Positions 1 to 8,667 of a DNA stretch of 64,000 nucleotides are shown piece after piece (within the stretch, counting starts at the first letter, position 1; each line of letters begins with the position of its first letter). A model generated the notes under the pieces. The model made no database searches. It saw only the letters and a list, made by a program, of their open reading frames with translations, and had not been told where the DNA came from. A program made the translations under genes and the position numbers. Origin of the DNA: Marinimicrobium sp. C6131 (GTDB lineage: Bacteria > Pseudomonadota > Gammaproteobacteria > Pseudomonadales > Cellvibrionaceae); NCBI RefSeq assembly GCF_026153455.1, contig NZ_CP110629.1, positions 3,534,001 through 3,598,000 of the forward strand. Direction: 5' to 3'.

Positions 1-966
1 CCGGGGTTGGATCAGCTCGACGGGTTCATCGACGCGGCGCAGGGCAAGCCGTTCTTCATGTGGGTCGGGTTTGACGATCCGCACCGTCCCTATCAGGACG
101 ATACCATTCCCGAGCCTCACGACCCGGCACGTCTGCCCCTGGCCCCCTGGCTGGCCGATACCCCCGACACCCGCAGGGACCTGGCGCGTTACTACGATGA
201 AATCGCCCGGATGGACGGCGTGATCGGGCGGATGATGGCTACCCTCGCGGCGCGCAACCTGGCCGAGGACACACTGGTGGTGTTTCTCAGTGATAATGGT
301 GCGCCTTTTCCACGGGAAAAGGGCGCCCTGACCGATGCCGGCGTCAAAACCCCGTTGATCTTCCACTGGCCGGGCAAAGTGCCCGCGGGCGAGCGGACGG
401 CAGACGTGATCAGCGTCGTGGACCTGGCGCCGACCTGGTTGCAACTGGCGGGGCTGGATCCGTTGGAGACCATGGGTGGCAGCTCCCTGGTGCCTCATAT
501 CCTGGGGCTGGAGCCGTTTCCCCGGGAAGCGGCCTTCAGCGAGCGCAACTGGCACGACACCGATGAGCATCTGCGCAGTGTGCGTACCCGACGCTACAAA
601 CTGATTCACAACGCCTATATCCACCTGCCGTTCGGCTCCCCGGCGGACGTTTCGGAAAGCCCCTCCTGGCGGGCCCTGTTCGACCTCAAGCAGAAGGGGC
701 AGCTCAGTCCGGAGCAGGCCCTATTGTTTCAGTCACCCCGCCCGGAGATCGAGTTCTACGACCTGGAGCGCGACCCCTGGGAGTTGAACAACCTGGCGGG
801 TGACCCCGCTTACCGGGACCGGCTGCGGGAGCACGTCAGGCTGCTGGAGGACTGGCGCGAGAGCACCGACGACTTTCCGCCCTCCCGCCGCCAGCGCCGG
901 GGCCATACCGACCGGATCCGCGGGGTGTTTTTCTCCGATACCATACCGCCGATGACCAATCCCTAG
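1..966 (+). CDS. Sulfatase, C-terminal part (5' end outside window)
   Basis: The reading frame is open to the left edge, so the N-terminal half with the formylglycine site is missing. What remains is the C-terminal part of a type I sulfatase (alkaline-phosphatase fold). It includes FFMWVGFDDPHRPYQ, a histidine-bearing segment found in heparan/N-sulfoglucosamine-type sulfatases, then LVVFLSDNGAPFPREKG, where the Asp-Asn pair normally binds the catalytic metal. PLIFHWPGKVPAGERT and the C-terminal YKLIHNAY and EFYDLERDPWELNNL segments are also typical. It ends 12 bp before the convergent isomerase gene. Two more complete sulfatases of other subtypes lie in saccharide loci downstream. The substrate cannot be told from this fragment. 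Confidence 0.9.
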   Translation, partial: PGLDQLDGFIDAAQGKPFFMWVGFDDPHRPYQDDTIPEPHDPARLPLAPWLADTPDTRRDLARYYDEIARMDGVIGRMMATLAARNLAEDTLVVFLSDNGAPFPREKGALTDAGVKTPLIFHWPGKVPAGERTADVISVVDLAPTWLQLAGLDPLETMGGSSLVPHILGLEPFPREAAFSERNWHDTDEHLRSVRTRRYKLIHNAYIHLPFGSPADVSESPSWRALFDLKQKGQLSPEQALLFQSPRPEIEFYDLERDPWELNNLAGDPAYRDRLREHVRLLEDWRESTDDFPPSRRQRRGHTDRIRGVFFSDTIPPMTNP

Positions 967-978
967 GAGGCGACAACT

Positions 979-1875
979 CTAGACATCGCAGATCCGGATA
1001 GCCGAGACGAGCGACTCGACCTTCTCTTTATCTGTGGCCCGCTGGGGGATAAACTCCTGGGCCACATAGCCTTTGAAGCCCACCTCCTGGATGGCCCGCA
1101 TGATGGCCGGATAGTATAGCTCCTGAGAGTCGTCGATCTCGTGTCGTCCGGGTACCCCGGCGGTGTGGTAGTGGCCGAAATACTGATGGTTGTCGCGAAT
1201 GGTGCGGATGATATCGCCTTCCATAATCTGCATGTGGTAGATATCGTAAAGTAGTTTGAAGTTCGGTGAGTCCAGCCGTTTGCACAGTTCAATGCCCCAA
1301 GCCGAGCTGTCGCACAGGTAGTCTGGATGGTCGACCTTGCTGTTGAACAGCTCCATTTGAAGCACAACACCGCGTTTTTCGGCCTGTGCGAGGACTTTCT
1401 TCAGTCCGGTAACGGCCGCCTTCAAACCATCCTCGGGATCCATCCCACGGGCATTCCCGCTGAAACAGATGAGGTTGGTGTAGCCCGCGTCACTGACCAG
1501 GTCAATGTGCTTACGATAACTGTCGATCAGGGCGCTATGGTGCTCTACGTTACCAAAACCCTCCTCCAGGCTTAATTCCGCGCCATTGCACATGGAGGAG
1601 TCCACCCCGTGCTCCTTGAGAATATGCCATTCTTTGGGGCCTATCAGATCGATGGCCGAGAAACCGATGCGCTGGACAACCCGGCACAGCTCCTCAACGG
1701 AGAGAAAATTGTAGGTCCAGCGGGCCACAGAGTGGCGGATATGGCCTTTGAGTTCAGACGATTGGCCGTGATTGTGAGCCAGTGCGCGGGGGGTGATAGC
1801 ACTCAGGCTGGTGACACCAAAAGCACTGGCGACGGCGCCTCGCAGCAGGGCACGACGGCTGAAAGAGTCGGTCAT
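979..1875 (-). CDS. Exported hydroxypyruvate-isomerase-like TIM-barrel protein
   Basis: A protein of 298 residues. The start chosen is the ATG at 1875, preceded by a GAGGAAAG ribosome-binding site; an upstream in-frame ATG at 1965 lacks one. The N-terminus FSRRALLRGAVASAFG is a twin-arginine-type signal, so the protein should act in the periplasm. The body belongs to the xylose-isomerase-like TIM-barrel family (PF01261). LLYDIYHMQIMEGD and AGVPGRHEIDD are close to hydroxypyruvate isomerase (Hyi/OtnI), and the barrel supplies Glu, Asp and His metal ligands. Cytoplasmic Hyi has no signal peptide, so the substrate is probably different, perhaps a keto-sugar. It is divergent from the FecI-type sigma gene, with about 165 bp between them. 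Confidence 0.85.
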   Translation of the reverse strand: MTDSFSRRALLRGAVASAFGVTSLSAITPRALAHNHGQSSELKGHIRHSVARWTYNFLSVEELCRVVQRIGFSAIDLIGPKEWHILKEHGVDSSMCNGAELSLEEGFGNVEHHSALIDSYRKHIDLVSDAGYTNLICFSGNARGMDPEDGLKAAVTGLKKVLAQAEKRGVVLQMELFNSKVDHPDYLCDSSAWGIELCKRLDSPNFKLLYDIYHMQIMEGDIIRTIRDNHQYFGHYHTAGVPGRHEIDDSQELYYPAIMRAIQEVGFKGYVAQEFIPQRATDKEKVESLVSAIRICDV

Positions 1876-2040
1876 GGTTTCTTTCCTCTTATTGTATGGC
1901 GGTTTTCCCAGTAACGCTGGAGTATGATTTGGCAGACTGTACTGGCGGATTTTACACTCTAACACGTCTTGTATGACAAGGGCCTGAAGCCGCCAGGCTG
2001 GCTTGGCCGGTGAATCGATGTCACAAACGCGAAAATAACT

Positions 2041-2601
2041 ATGACAGACAAAGACAGCCTTGAGAACATTTACCTGTCGGTCCGAAAGGGTCTGATGAGG
2101 GTTGTGTCCCGAATGGTGCCTCCCAAAGAGATTGAGGACATTGTTCAGGAGACCTATGTGCGGATCTGCTCGGTCAAACAGTCAGAGCAGATCCGGCACC
2201 CACGGTCATTCATGTACCAGACAGCACGAAATCTGGCCCTTGACCACCTGAAGCGGGCGGAAACCCGGATGGGGGTTAGCATGGAAGAAGAGGGAGTGAA
2301 TCCGGACTGGATGACTGAAGAGCTCGATCAGGTGTACGACCAGGTGTCAGCCAAGCAGGAGTTTGAACACTTCTGCGAAGCGGTTAGGCAACTGCCGCTG
2401 CAATGCCGTCGGGTGTTTGTGTTGAAGAAAGTATATGGCTACTCCCAGAAAGAGATAGCGAAAAGTCTCAATATCAGTGAAAACACCGTCGAAAAGCACA
2501 TAGCCTCGGGTATGCGACGGTGTCAACAGATTATGAAAAGTGGTTCTATTGAGTCGCCCCGGAAATCAGAGTCCGGAGTGCGTCAAGGGCGAAAATCATG
2601 A
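2041..2601 (+). CDS. ECF sigma factor, FecI type
   Basis: 186 residues, the usual size for FecI-like extracytoplasmic-function sigma factors. Region 2 is visible at residues 15-80 (EIEDIVQETYVRI, then HPRSFMYQTARNLALDHLKR). Region 4 is near residues 115-165 (LPLQCRRVFVLKKVYGYS, then KEIAKSLNISENTVEKHI), the helix-turn-helix that reads the -35 element. The stop codon overlaps the start of the FecR gene (ATGA), so the two are translationally coupled. Such pairs normally answer to a TonB receptor with an STN domain. None lies next to this pair, but one is encoded at 13893-17216 on the other strand. The operon continues into sugar-metabolism genes, so a carbohydrate signal is more likely than iron (inference). 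Confidence 0.95.
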   Translation: MTDKDSLENIYLSVRKGLMRVVSRMVPPKEIEDIVQETYVRICSVKQSEQIRHPRSFMYQTARNLALDHLKRAETRMGVSMEEEGVNPDWMTEELDQVYDQVSAKQEFEHFCEAVRQLPLQCRRVFVLKKVYGYSQKEIAKSLNISENTVEKHIASGMRRCQQIMKSGSIESPRKSESGVRQGRKS

Positions 2602-3656
2602 GTAATGTAATTCCGTTGCAAACGGACGAGAGTATCTACGATGATGCCAGTCTCTGGATTGCTCGGCTTGATCGAGGTTTATCCGAGCAGGAGACCAGTG
2701 ATCTGCGCCGATGGCTGAGTCAGAGCTCCCGTCATCGTGAGTGCCTAATGGAAATGGCGGAACTGTGGGATCGCATGGACAGCCTGTCTGTGCTCTCCGA
2801 GCTGTTTGACCCGCCGGCTCACTCGACTCGAGGCAAGTGGTTTGGCTTGGGGGCAGCAACAGCCGTCGCTGCGTCGGTGCTGTTTGTGGTGTCGGCGTTC
2901 GGGCTTTTCGCCCCGCTTGTCCCGTGGTCTGGAGAAAGCCAACCGCCCGAACTATCGACTATGGCTCAAGAGAACACCGTCTACGAGACGGGTATCGGCG
3001 CTCACTCCACCGTTAATTTGCCGGATGGCACTCGTATGTTGCTCAATACCAATACGCTGGTGTCGGTCACCTACTCCAACGATGAGCGTCTGCTTGAGTT
3101 GACCCGTGGTGAGCTTCATGTCGAAGTCGAACACGATCCGAGTCGGCCGCTCCGTGTAAAGGCCGGCGGAAAGGTTGTTGAAGCAGTTGGTACGGCTTTC
3201 AATGTGTACTTGATTGACGATGAGGATGTCGATGTCATTGTCACGGAGGGCACCGTGCATGTGAAATCAGCGCTTTCGGAATCCACGGATGAGCCTGTTC
3301 AGGAGTTGACCAAAGGGCAGACGCTGGCTATCCGTGCCCAGCAGCCCAAGTATGTTGGCGCGATGGATGAAGCCGTGATAGAGGACCGTCTGTCCTGGCG
3401 AGACGGAAACCTCGTATTCCGGGGAGAGACTCTCCAGGAGGCTTTGGCAGAAGTTAGCCGCTACACCACGTTAGAGTTCAAGGTTGCCGACCCCGCCATC
3501 ACCAAGGTGCGCATCGCTGGTTTGTACCGGGCGGGCGACATTGATGGCCTTCTGATGGCGCTGCGTGAGAACTTCGATATTGAACATCATCGGACTGACG
3601 GTGGGACAGTTGTTCTGTCTTCCATGGATTCCACGACGCCGCCTAACGGCGGCTAA
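2598..3656 (+). CDS. FecR-type anti-sigma factor
   Basis: 352 residues with the FecR architecture. An N-terminal cytoplasmic DUF4880 domain (about 10-55, with the motif LRRWLSQSSRHRECL) should bind the sigma factor. One membrane helix follows at about 93-115 (AVAASVLFVVSAFGLF). A periplasmic FecR domain spans about 130-240 (GAHSTVNLPDGTRMLLN, LTRGELHVEVEHD, VGTAFNVYL), and a C-terminal DUF4974-like segment lies at about 270-340 (FRGETLQEALAEVSRYT). It should carry a signal from the periplasmic STN domain of an outer-membrane receptor to the ECF sigma factor encoded just upstream. The start codon overlaps the fecI stop. There is a 44-bp gap to the next gene on the same strand. Confidence 0.95.
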   Translation: MSNVIPLQTDESIYDDASLWIARLDRGLSEQETSDLRRWLSQSSRHRECLMEMAELWDRMDSLSVLSELFDPPAHSTRGKWFGLGAATAVAASVLFVVSAFGLFAPLVPWSGESQPPELSTMAQENTVYETGIGAHSTVNLPDGTRMLLNTNTLVSVTYSNDERLLELTRGELHVEVEHDPSRPLRVKAGGKVVEAVGTAFNVYLIDDEDVDVIVTEGTVHVKSALSESTDEPVQELTKGQTLAIRAQQPKYVGAMDEAVIEDRLSWRDGNLVFRGETLQEALAEVSRYTTLEFKVADPAITKVRIAGLYRAGDIDGLLMALRENFDIEHHRTDGGTVVLSSMDSTTPPNGG

Positions 3657-3700
3657 TAATCAAAATAATTGATTCATTCTTGGTATCTCTCGGAGCTCCT

Positions 3701-4687
3701 ATGCGTATTACAGTAAGTAATTTCCGGTCTGGTATCTGCCAAGCCGTTCTGAAACCGGTTGCGATGGTTGCGGCCGCGCTTCTAATGTCATCCAGCGTAA
3801 GCACCTTGGCCGAAGAGCCTGATTACGAGGGAGTGTCAGTTCAGCTGTGGTCAGTCAAAGAAGACGTGGCGGCGGATGTGCGGGCCACGCTAAAGTCACT
3901 GGCGGGGATGGGCTTTGACGGCGTTGAGTTGGCAGGTGATCTCGGTGACTTTTCCAATGATCCGAAAGGATTTAAGAACTATTTGGATCAATTGGGAATG
4001 ACCATCAGCGCGGCCCATGTCGGGGTGGATCAGTTCAGCGAAGAGAATTTTGAAAAAACCATCGAGCTCTATCAGGCATTGGACGTTGATCAACTGATCG
4101 TTCCCATGGACGGACGGGCCTGGGACCCAGAGCAGGTCGATAGCCTGGTCGCTGATCTCAATCGCATTGCCGAGGCACTGGAGCCTTATGGCATGCAGAC
4201 CGGTTATCACAATCACCATCGTGAGTTTGATGCCTATAAGGACAACACCTTCTTTGATTACATCGCGCGCAACACCCCGGACAATGTGCTATTGCAAGTG
4301 GATGTCGGTTGGGCCTACTTCGCCGGTCAGGATCCTGCCGAGATTCTGACTCGTTACCGGGACCGCATCAAAACCGTCCACTTCAAGGCCCAAATGACCC
4401 GCTATGCGGATATTCGTGAGCAGGCCGAGGAGGCAGCCAAAGAACACCCCTTCGGCGAGTTCGGCGTGATATTCCAGCACAACCAGGCCGCAGCGGACAA
4501 CCATGACACCATCCAGCCGCTGATCGGGCAGGACCGGTTGGACTGGCCTTCCATTATTGAGGCATTGGACAGTGCGGAGAACCCCGTCTGGTTCGTCGTA
4601 GAGCAGGAAATCTACCCGAAAAAGATGGACCCGATGACGGCGGTTGAAGTCTCTATGAATGGCTTAAAAGCCGAGTTGGCAGAATAG
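3701..4687 (+). CDS. Exported sugar isomerase/epimerase-like TIM-barrel protein
   Basis: 328 residues from the ATG at 3701, which follows a CGGAG ribosome-binding site; a TTG at 3680 is in frame but poorly placed. A Sec signal peptide (PVAMVAAALLMSSSVSTLA, cleavage near AEEP) exports it. The mature part is a PF01261 TIM barrel: GVSVQLWSVKEDV, GFDGVELAG, the metal-site segment GYHNHHREFD, LLQVDVGWAYFAG, IKTVHFKA, and a final WFVVEQEIYP carrying a likely Glu ligand. Family members act on free sugars or keto-glycosides, including lyases that cleave 3-keto-glycosides. It sits between FecIR and the GMC dehydrogenase genes, which suggests it processes the oxidised product. The exact reaction is unknown. 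Confidence 0.85.
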   Translation: MRITVSNFRSGICQAVLKPVAMVAAALLMSSSVSTLAEEPDYEGVSVQLWSVKEDVAADVRATLKSLAGMGFDGVELAGDLGDFSNDPKGFKNYLDQLGMTISAAHVGVDQFSEENFEKTIELYQALDVDQLIVPMDGRAWDPEQVDSLVADLNRIAEALEPYGMQTGYHNHHREFDAYKDNTFFDYIARNTPDNVLLQVDVGWAYFAGQDPAEILTRYRDRIKTVHFKAQMTRYADIREQAEEAAKEHPFGEFGVIFQHNQAAADNHDTIQPLIGQDRLDWPSIIEALDSAENPVWFVVEQEIYPKKMDPMTAVEVSMNGLKAELAE

Positions 4688-4723
4688 CGAGCATTGCAAT
4701 AATAACCAGAGTGAGAAGTACCC

Positions 4724-6409
4724 ATGGCAGATAATCATTACGACGCAATTGTGGTCGGCTCCGGCATCAGCGGCGGCTGGGCCGCCAAAGAGCTGACCGA
4801 AAAGGGCCTGAAAGTGCTCCTGCTGGAGCGTGGCCGGAATATTGAACACGTGAAGGACTACACCAATGCCACCAAGGAGGTGTGGGACTACCCTCATCGC
4901 AATAAACCCACTCAGGAGATGATTGCAAAGTACCCGGTGCTGAGTCGGGACTACCCGTTGAACGAAGCGACCTATGGCATGTGGGCGGATGAGCAGAAGA
5001 ACCCCTACGTAGAGGAAAAGCGCTTTGACTGGTATCGTGGCTATCACGTCGGTGGCCGGTCGTTGCTCTGGGGACGTCAGAGCTACCGTCACAGCCCCAT
5101 TGATTTCGAAGCCAACGCCCGCGAAGGCGTGGCGATCGATTGGCCCATTCGCTATGACGATATCGCGCCCTGGTACGACTATGTAGAACGTTTTGCGGGC
5201 ATCTCGGGGAGTCGCGATGGTCTCGATGTGTTGCCTGATGGGCAGTTCCTGCCGCCCATCCCGCTGAACTGCGTGGAGGAGGACGTCGCCAAGCGCCTGG
5301 AAAAGGCCTATGGCGGAACGCGGCACATGATCCACAGCCGGGTGGCCAACATTACTGAACCCAAGCCTGAACAGGGCCGGGTCAACTGCCAGTACCGCAA
5401 CAAGTGCTGGCTGGGCTGTCCCTTCGGTGCCTACTTCAGCACCCAGTCCTCTACCCTGCCGGCGGCCATGAAAACCGGCAACCTGACCCTGCGGCCCTTC
5501 TCGCTGGTGAAGGAAATCATCTACGACAAGGACAAAAAGCGGGCCAAGGGCGTGGAGGTGATCGACACCGAAAACAACCAGACCTACGAGTACACCGCCG
5601 ATGTGGTGTTCCTGAACGCCTCCACCTTCAACTCCACCTGGATTCTGATGAACTCCGCCCGGGATGTCTGGGACGGTGGTTTGGGCAGCAGCTCCGGCGA
5701 GCTGGGCCACAATGTGATGGATCATCACTTCCGTGTGGGCGCCGGCGGGATCGTTGAAGGCTTCGAAGACAAGTATTACTTTGGTCGCCGCCCGGCAGGC
5801 TTCTATGTACCGCGCTTCCGCAACGTGGGGAACGACAAGCGCGACTACCTGCGTGGGTTCGGTTACCAAGGCTCCGCCAGCCGCCAAGGTTGGGACCGCA
5901 ATATCGCGGAACTTGACGTGGGCGCGGGCCTGAAGGATGCCCTCAGTGAGCCCGGCGCCTGGTCCATCGGGATGATCGGCTTTGGCGAGATTCTTCCCTA
6001 TCACGACAATCGTATCTCACTCAATCATGAGGTGACCGATGCCTGGGGTCTGCCGGTGCTGGCGATGAACGTTGAGATCAAGGACAACGAGAAAAAGATG
6101 CGTAAGGACATGATCAATGATGCGGTGGAGATGCTGGAGACTGCCGGCCTCAAGCATGTTCAGCCCTTTGACTGGGGCTACGCACCGGGGCAGGGTATCC
6201 ACGAAATGGGTACCGCCCGCATGGGCCGGGACCCGAAAACCTCGGTGCTCAACGCCCACAACCAGGTGTGGGACGCGCCCAACGTCTACGTCACCGACGG
6301 CGCCTGCATGACCTCCGCCTCCTGTGTGAACCCGTCCCTGACCTATATGGCGCTGACCGCCCGGGCCGTGGACCACGCGGTGAATGAACTGAAGAAGGGG
6401 AATCTGTGA
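4724..6409 (+). CDS. GMC-family FAD sugar dehydrogenase, large subunit
   Basis: 561 residues, the normal length for gluconate-2-dehydrogenase/glucoside-3-dehydrogenase-type GMC flavoproteins. The FAD-binding Rossmann motif is at residues 8-30 (VVGSGISGGWAAKEL). A GMC signature appears at GYHVGGRSLLWGRQ. The C-terminal catalytic region contains IHEMGTARMG (active-site His) and CVNPSLTYMALTARA (active-site Asn). There is no signal peptide; proteins of this kind are known to cross the membrane as hitchhikers with a Tat-exported small subunit, and that subunit is the next gene, sharing one base with this one. The third subunit usually found, a small cytochrome c, is absent here. The octaheme cytochrome at 8668 could take its place (inference). 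Confidence 0.92.
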   Translation: MADNHYDAIVVGSGISGGWAAKELTEKGLKVLLLERGRNIEHVKDYTNATKEVWDYPHRNKPTQEMIAKYPVLSRDYPLNEATYGMWADEQKNPYVEEKRFDWYRGYHVGGRSLLWGRQSYRHSPIDFEANAREGVAIDWPIRYDDIAPWYDYVERFAGISGSRDGLDVLPDGQFLPPIPLNCVEEDVAKRLEKAYGGTRHMIHSRVANITEPKPEQGRVNCQYRNKCWLGCPFGAYFSTQSSTLPAAMKTGNLTLRPFSLVKEIIYDKDKKRAKGVEVIDTENNQTYEYTADVVFLNASTFNSTWILMNSARDVWDGGLGSSSGELGHNVMDHHFRVGAGGIVEGFEDKYYFGRRPAGFYVPRFRNVGNDKRDYLRGFGYQGSASRQGWDRNIAELDVGAGLKDALSEPGAWSIGMIGFGEILPYHDNRISLNHEVTDAWGLPVLAMNVEIKDNEKKMRKDMINDAVEMLETAGLKHVQPFDWGYAPGQGIHEMGTARMGRDPKTSVLNAHNQVWDAPNVYVTDGACMTSASCVNPSLTYMALTARAVDHAVNELKKGNL

Positions 6410-6975
6410 TGAATCGACGTGAACTCCTCAAACTGATCACCGCCGCCACCGGTACCGCCATGATCGGCAGTACCGGGGTCATCGCCGGCTGCGCCTCCAA
6501 AGAGGAGGCGGCCCCGAGCCTGAGCTTCACCGAACAGGACGTGTTCCTGCTCGATGAAGTGGCGGAAACCATCCTGCCGCGCACCGACACCCCGGGGGCC
6601 AAAGACGCCGAAGTGGGCCAGTTCATGACCGTGTTTGTCCGGGACTGCTACACCGAGGCCGAGCAGGCAATTTTCCACAGCGGTATGGATCAATTGAACG
6701 CCGCGGCCAACGAGCAGTACGGCCGCGACTTCATGAACCTGAGCGGCGAGCAGCGCACGGAGTTCATCCGGGCGCTGGATGCCGAGGCGAAAGCGGTGGC
6801 CGCCGCCGGCACCACCCCGCCGCACTACTTCACCATGATGAAGCAGCTGACCCTGTTCGGCTTCTTCACCTCCGAGGTGGGGGCCACCCAGGTGCTGCGC
6901 TACATCGCCATTCCGGGCCGCTACGATGGTTGCATGCCCTACGAGGAAGGCGATCGGGCCTGGGCGACCACCTGA
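6409..6975 (+). CDS. Gluconate 2-dehydrogenase subunit 3 family protein (Tat lipoprotein)
   Basis: 188 residues from the ATG at 6409, which overlaps the last base of the GMC gene; a GTG one codon earlier is also possible. The N-terminus has a twin-arginine motif (NRRELLKLITAATG) and a lipobox (GVIAGC, Cys near residue 28), so the product should be exported folded by Tat and lipid-anchored. The rest (FTEQDVFLLDEVAETILPRTD, TPGAKDAEVGQFM, FFTSEVGATQVLRY) matches the gluconate_2-dh3 family (PF13618), the escort and stabilising subunit of GMC dehydrogenases. It would bring the FAD subunit to the periplasm. A gap of 96 bp separates it from the next, much more AT-rich gene. Confidence 0.9.
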   Translation: MNRRELLKLITAATGTAMIGSTGVIAGCASKEEAAPSLSFTEQDVFLLDEVAETILPRTDTPGAKDAEVGQFMTVFVRDCYTEAEQAIFHSGMDQLNAAANEQYGRDFMNLSGEQRTEFIRALDAEAKAVAAAGTTPPHYFTMMKQLTLFGFFTSEVGATQVLRYIAIPGRYDGCMPYEEGDRAWATT

Positions 6976-7071
6976 ATGTTATGTCTACGTCGTGAAAGTG
7001 GCCACTTATTATGGTGTGTATCTAGGCTTCACAGCCATCCAGTTGAATAAAATGCATAAGAGGATTTTAAC

Positions 7072-8520
7072 ATGTTGAGAAACGCAATACTGTATTTTGC
7101 AATAGTCTATGCAATTTCTGGCTGCTCCAGTGCAGCGTATACCTCAGGTTCGTCAGCAGATTTAGATAAGAAAAGTTCAGAAAAGCCAAATGTGGTTGTT
7201 ATCTTTACCGATGATATGGGTTATGGAGACGCAGGATTCTCTGGTCACCCAACGATAGCCACCCCAAACCTAGATGAACTCGCCAATGAGGGGCAGAAGT
7301 GGACTAGTTTCTATGCGGCGGCCCCTGTTTGCACGCCTAGTCGAGCGGCATTGATGACGGGTAGGTTGCCAGTAAGAAGCGGTATGGCTTCATCAAAGCG
7401 ACGTGTATTATTTCCAGATTCAAACGGAGGAATACCCCAAAGCGAAGTGACAATTGCTGAAGCTCTTAAATCATTGGGATATAAAACCGGAATGGTCGGT
7501 AAGTGGCATTTGGGGCACCTGCCAGAATACCTGCCAACAAATAACGGCTTTGACTCTTGGTATGGAATTCCATATTCGAATGATATGGATTTAAATATAG
7601 ACCTTGTAAAACAGGTTAATGGAGAGGAGTGGGGATTTGATACTTGGCATAAAGGTGAGCATTGGGAGAACCCAAAACCTGAGTATTGGCAGGTTCCCCT
7701 TATGGTTGGTCAAAACATTGTTGAACGTGCTCCTGATCAAAACCTGCTGACAAAAAACTACACTGAGAAGGCAGTAGAATTTATTAGGAACAGTAAAGAC
7801 GAGCCGTTCTTCTTGTATCTTGCGCATAGCTTGCCGCATGTTCCACTATTTGCTTCTGATGATTTTGATGGGGAAAGTAAAAGAGGACTGTATGGCGATG
7901 TTATCGAAGAGATAGATTGGTCTGTAGGTCAGGTTGTTAAAGCCCTAAAAGAAGAGGGCGTCGCTGAGAATACATTAGTGGTTTTTACATCTGATAATGG
8001 TCCATGGATGCTTTTTGATACGCAAGGAGGTAGTCCTGGGCTGCTTCGTGGTGAGAAAGGAGATACTTTTGAAGGGGGGATGAGAGTTCCAGCGGTGTTC
8101 TGGTGGCCGGGAAAAATACATTCTGGTGTCGTTATGGATATAGGAAGTACACTAGATCTGCTTCCTACAGTGGTTAGCCTTGCTGGGGGAAAACTGGATC
8201 ATCAAACAGACGGTTATGATTTGTCTGAAGTTATTATGACCGGAAAAGGATCTGATAGAGATGAAATGTTTTACTATAGGGGGGATAAACTATTTGCTGT
8301 TCGCTCAGGGAAGTATAAGGCTCACTTTTTTACTCAGCCGGCATATGGTGAAGAAGGACCGGTAAAGCAGAATCCGCCACTACTATTTAATCTGGATGAA
8401 GATCCCTCAGAAAAATACAATATTGCGGACTCTCATCCCAATGTAATCAAAGAGATAGCTAAGTTGAAGAATGATCACGAAAGAAGTGTAGAGCCTGTTG
8501 AGAATCAGCTGGAAAAATAA
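7072..8520 (+). CDS. Sulfatase, lipoprotein (AT-rich, probably acquired)
   Basis: 482 residues, a complete type I sulfatase. The signal peptide ends in a lipobox (YAISGC, Cys 18). The metal-binding FTDDMGYGDAGFSG comes next. The formylglycine site CTPSRAALMTGR has Cys at about residue 87, so it needs formylglycine conversion; no maturase is seen in the window. KTGMVGKWHLGH, SLPHVPLF and VFTSDNGPWM complete the active site. It resembles arylsulfatase A/N-acetylgalactosamine-sulfatase-type enzymes. Base use is plainly richer in A and T than in either neighbour, and codons such as ATA, AGA and TTA are frequent, a sign of recent transfer. A gap of 147 bp separates it from the cytochrome gene. Confidence 0.93.
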   Translation: MLRNAILYFAIVYAISGCSSAAYTSGSSADLDKKSSEKPNVVVIFTDDMGYGDAGFSGHPTIATPNLDELANEGQKWTSFYAAAPVCTPSRAALMTGRLPVRSGMASSKRRVLFPDSNGGIPQSEVTIAEALKSLGYKTGMVGKWHLGHLPEYLPTNNGFDSWYGIPYSNDMDLNIDLVKQVNGEEWGFDTWHKGEHWENPKPEYWQVPLMVGQNIVERAPDQNLLTKNYTEKAVEFIRNSKDEPFFLYLAHSLPHVPLFASDDFDGESKRGLYGDVIEEIDWSVGQVVKALKEEGVAENTLVVFTSDNGPWMLFDTQGGSPGLLRGEKGDTFEGGMRVPAVFWWPGKIHSGVVMDIGSTLDLLPTVVSLAGGKLDHQTDGYDLSEVIMTGKGSDRDEMFYYRGDKLFAVRSGKYKAHFFTQPAYGEEGPVKQNPPLLFNLDEDPSEKYNIADSHPNVIKEIAKLKNDHERSVEPVENQLEK

Positions 8521-8667
8521 ACTTTTAGTTAAGTTTTAGATGCCGAAACAGCTATCAAGTTATCGCAGGGATGCGGTGAGCGGCACCCTGATAAGGTCGA
8601 GTGCTCGCGGACTGTCCAACTTGGTCTACGGGCACTCCATCGGGAATACCAGAGGTGCTGGATAACA

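Noticed and set aside
4664..6004. 446-codon minus-strand open frame opposite the GMC dehydrogenase
   Set aside because: Shadow of the GMC gene, which has clear FAD and active-site motifs. The minus frame shows none.
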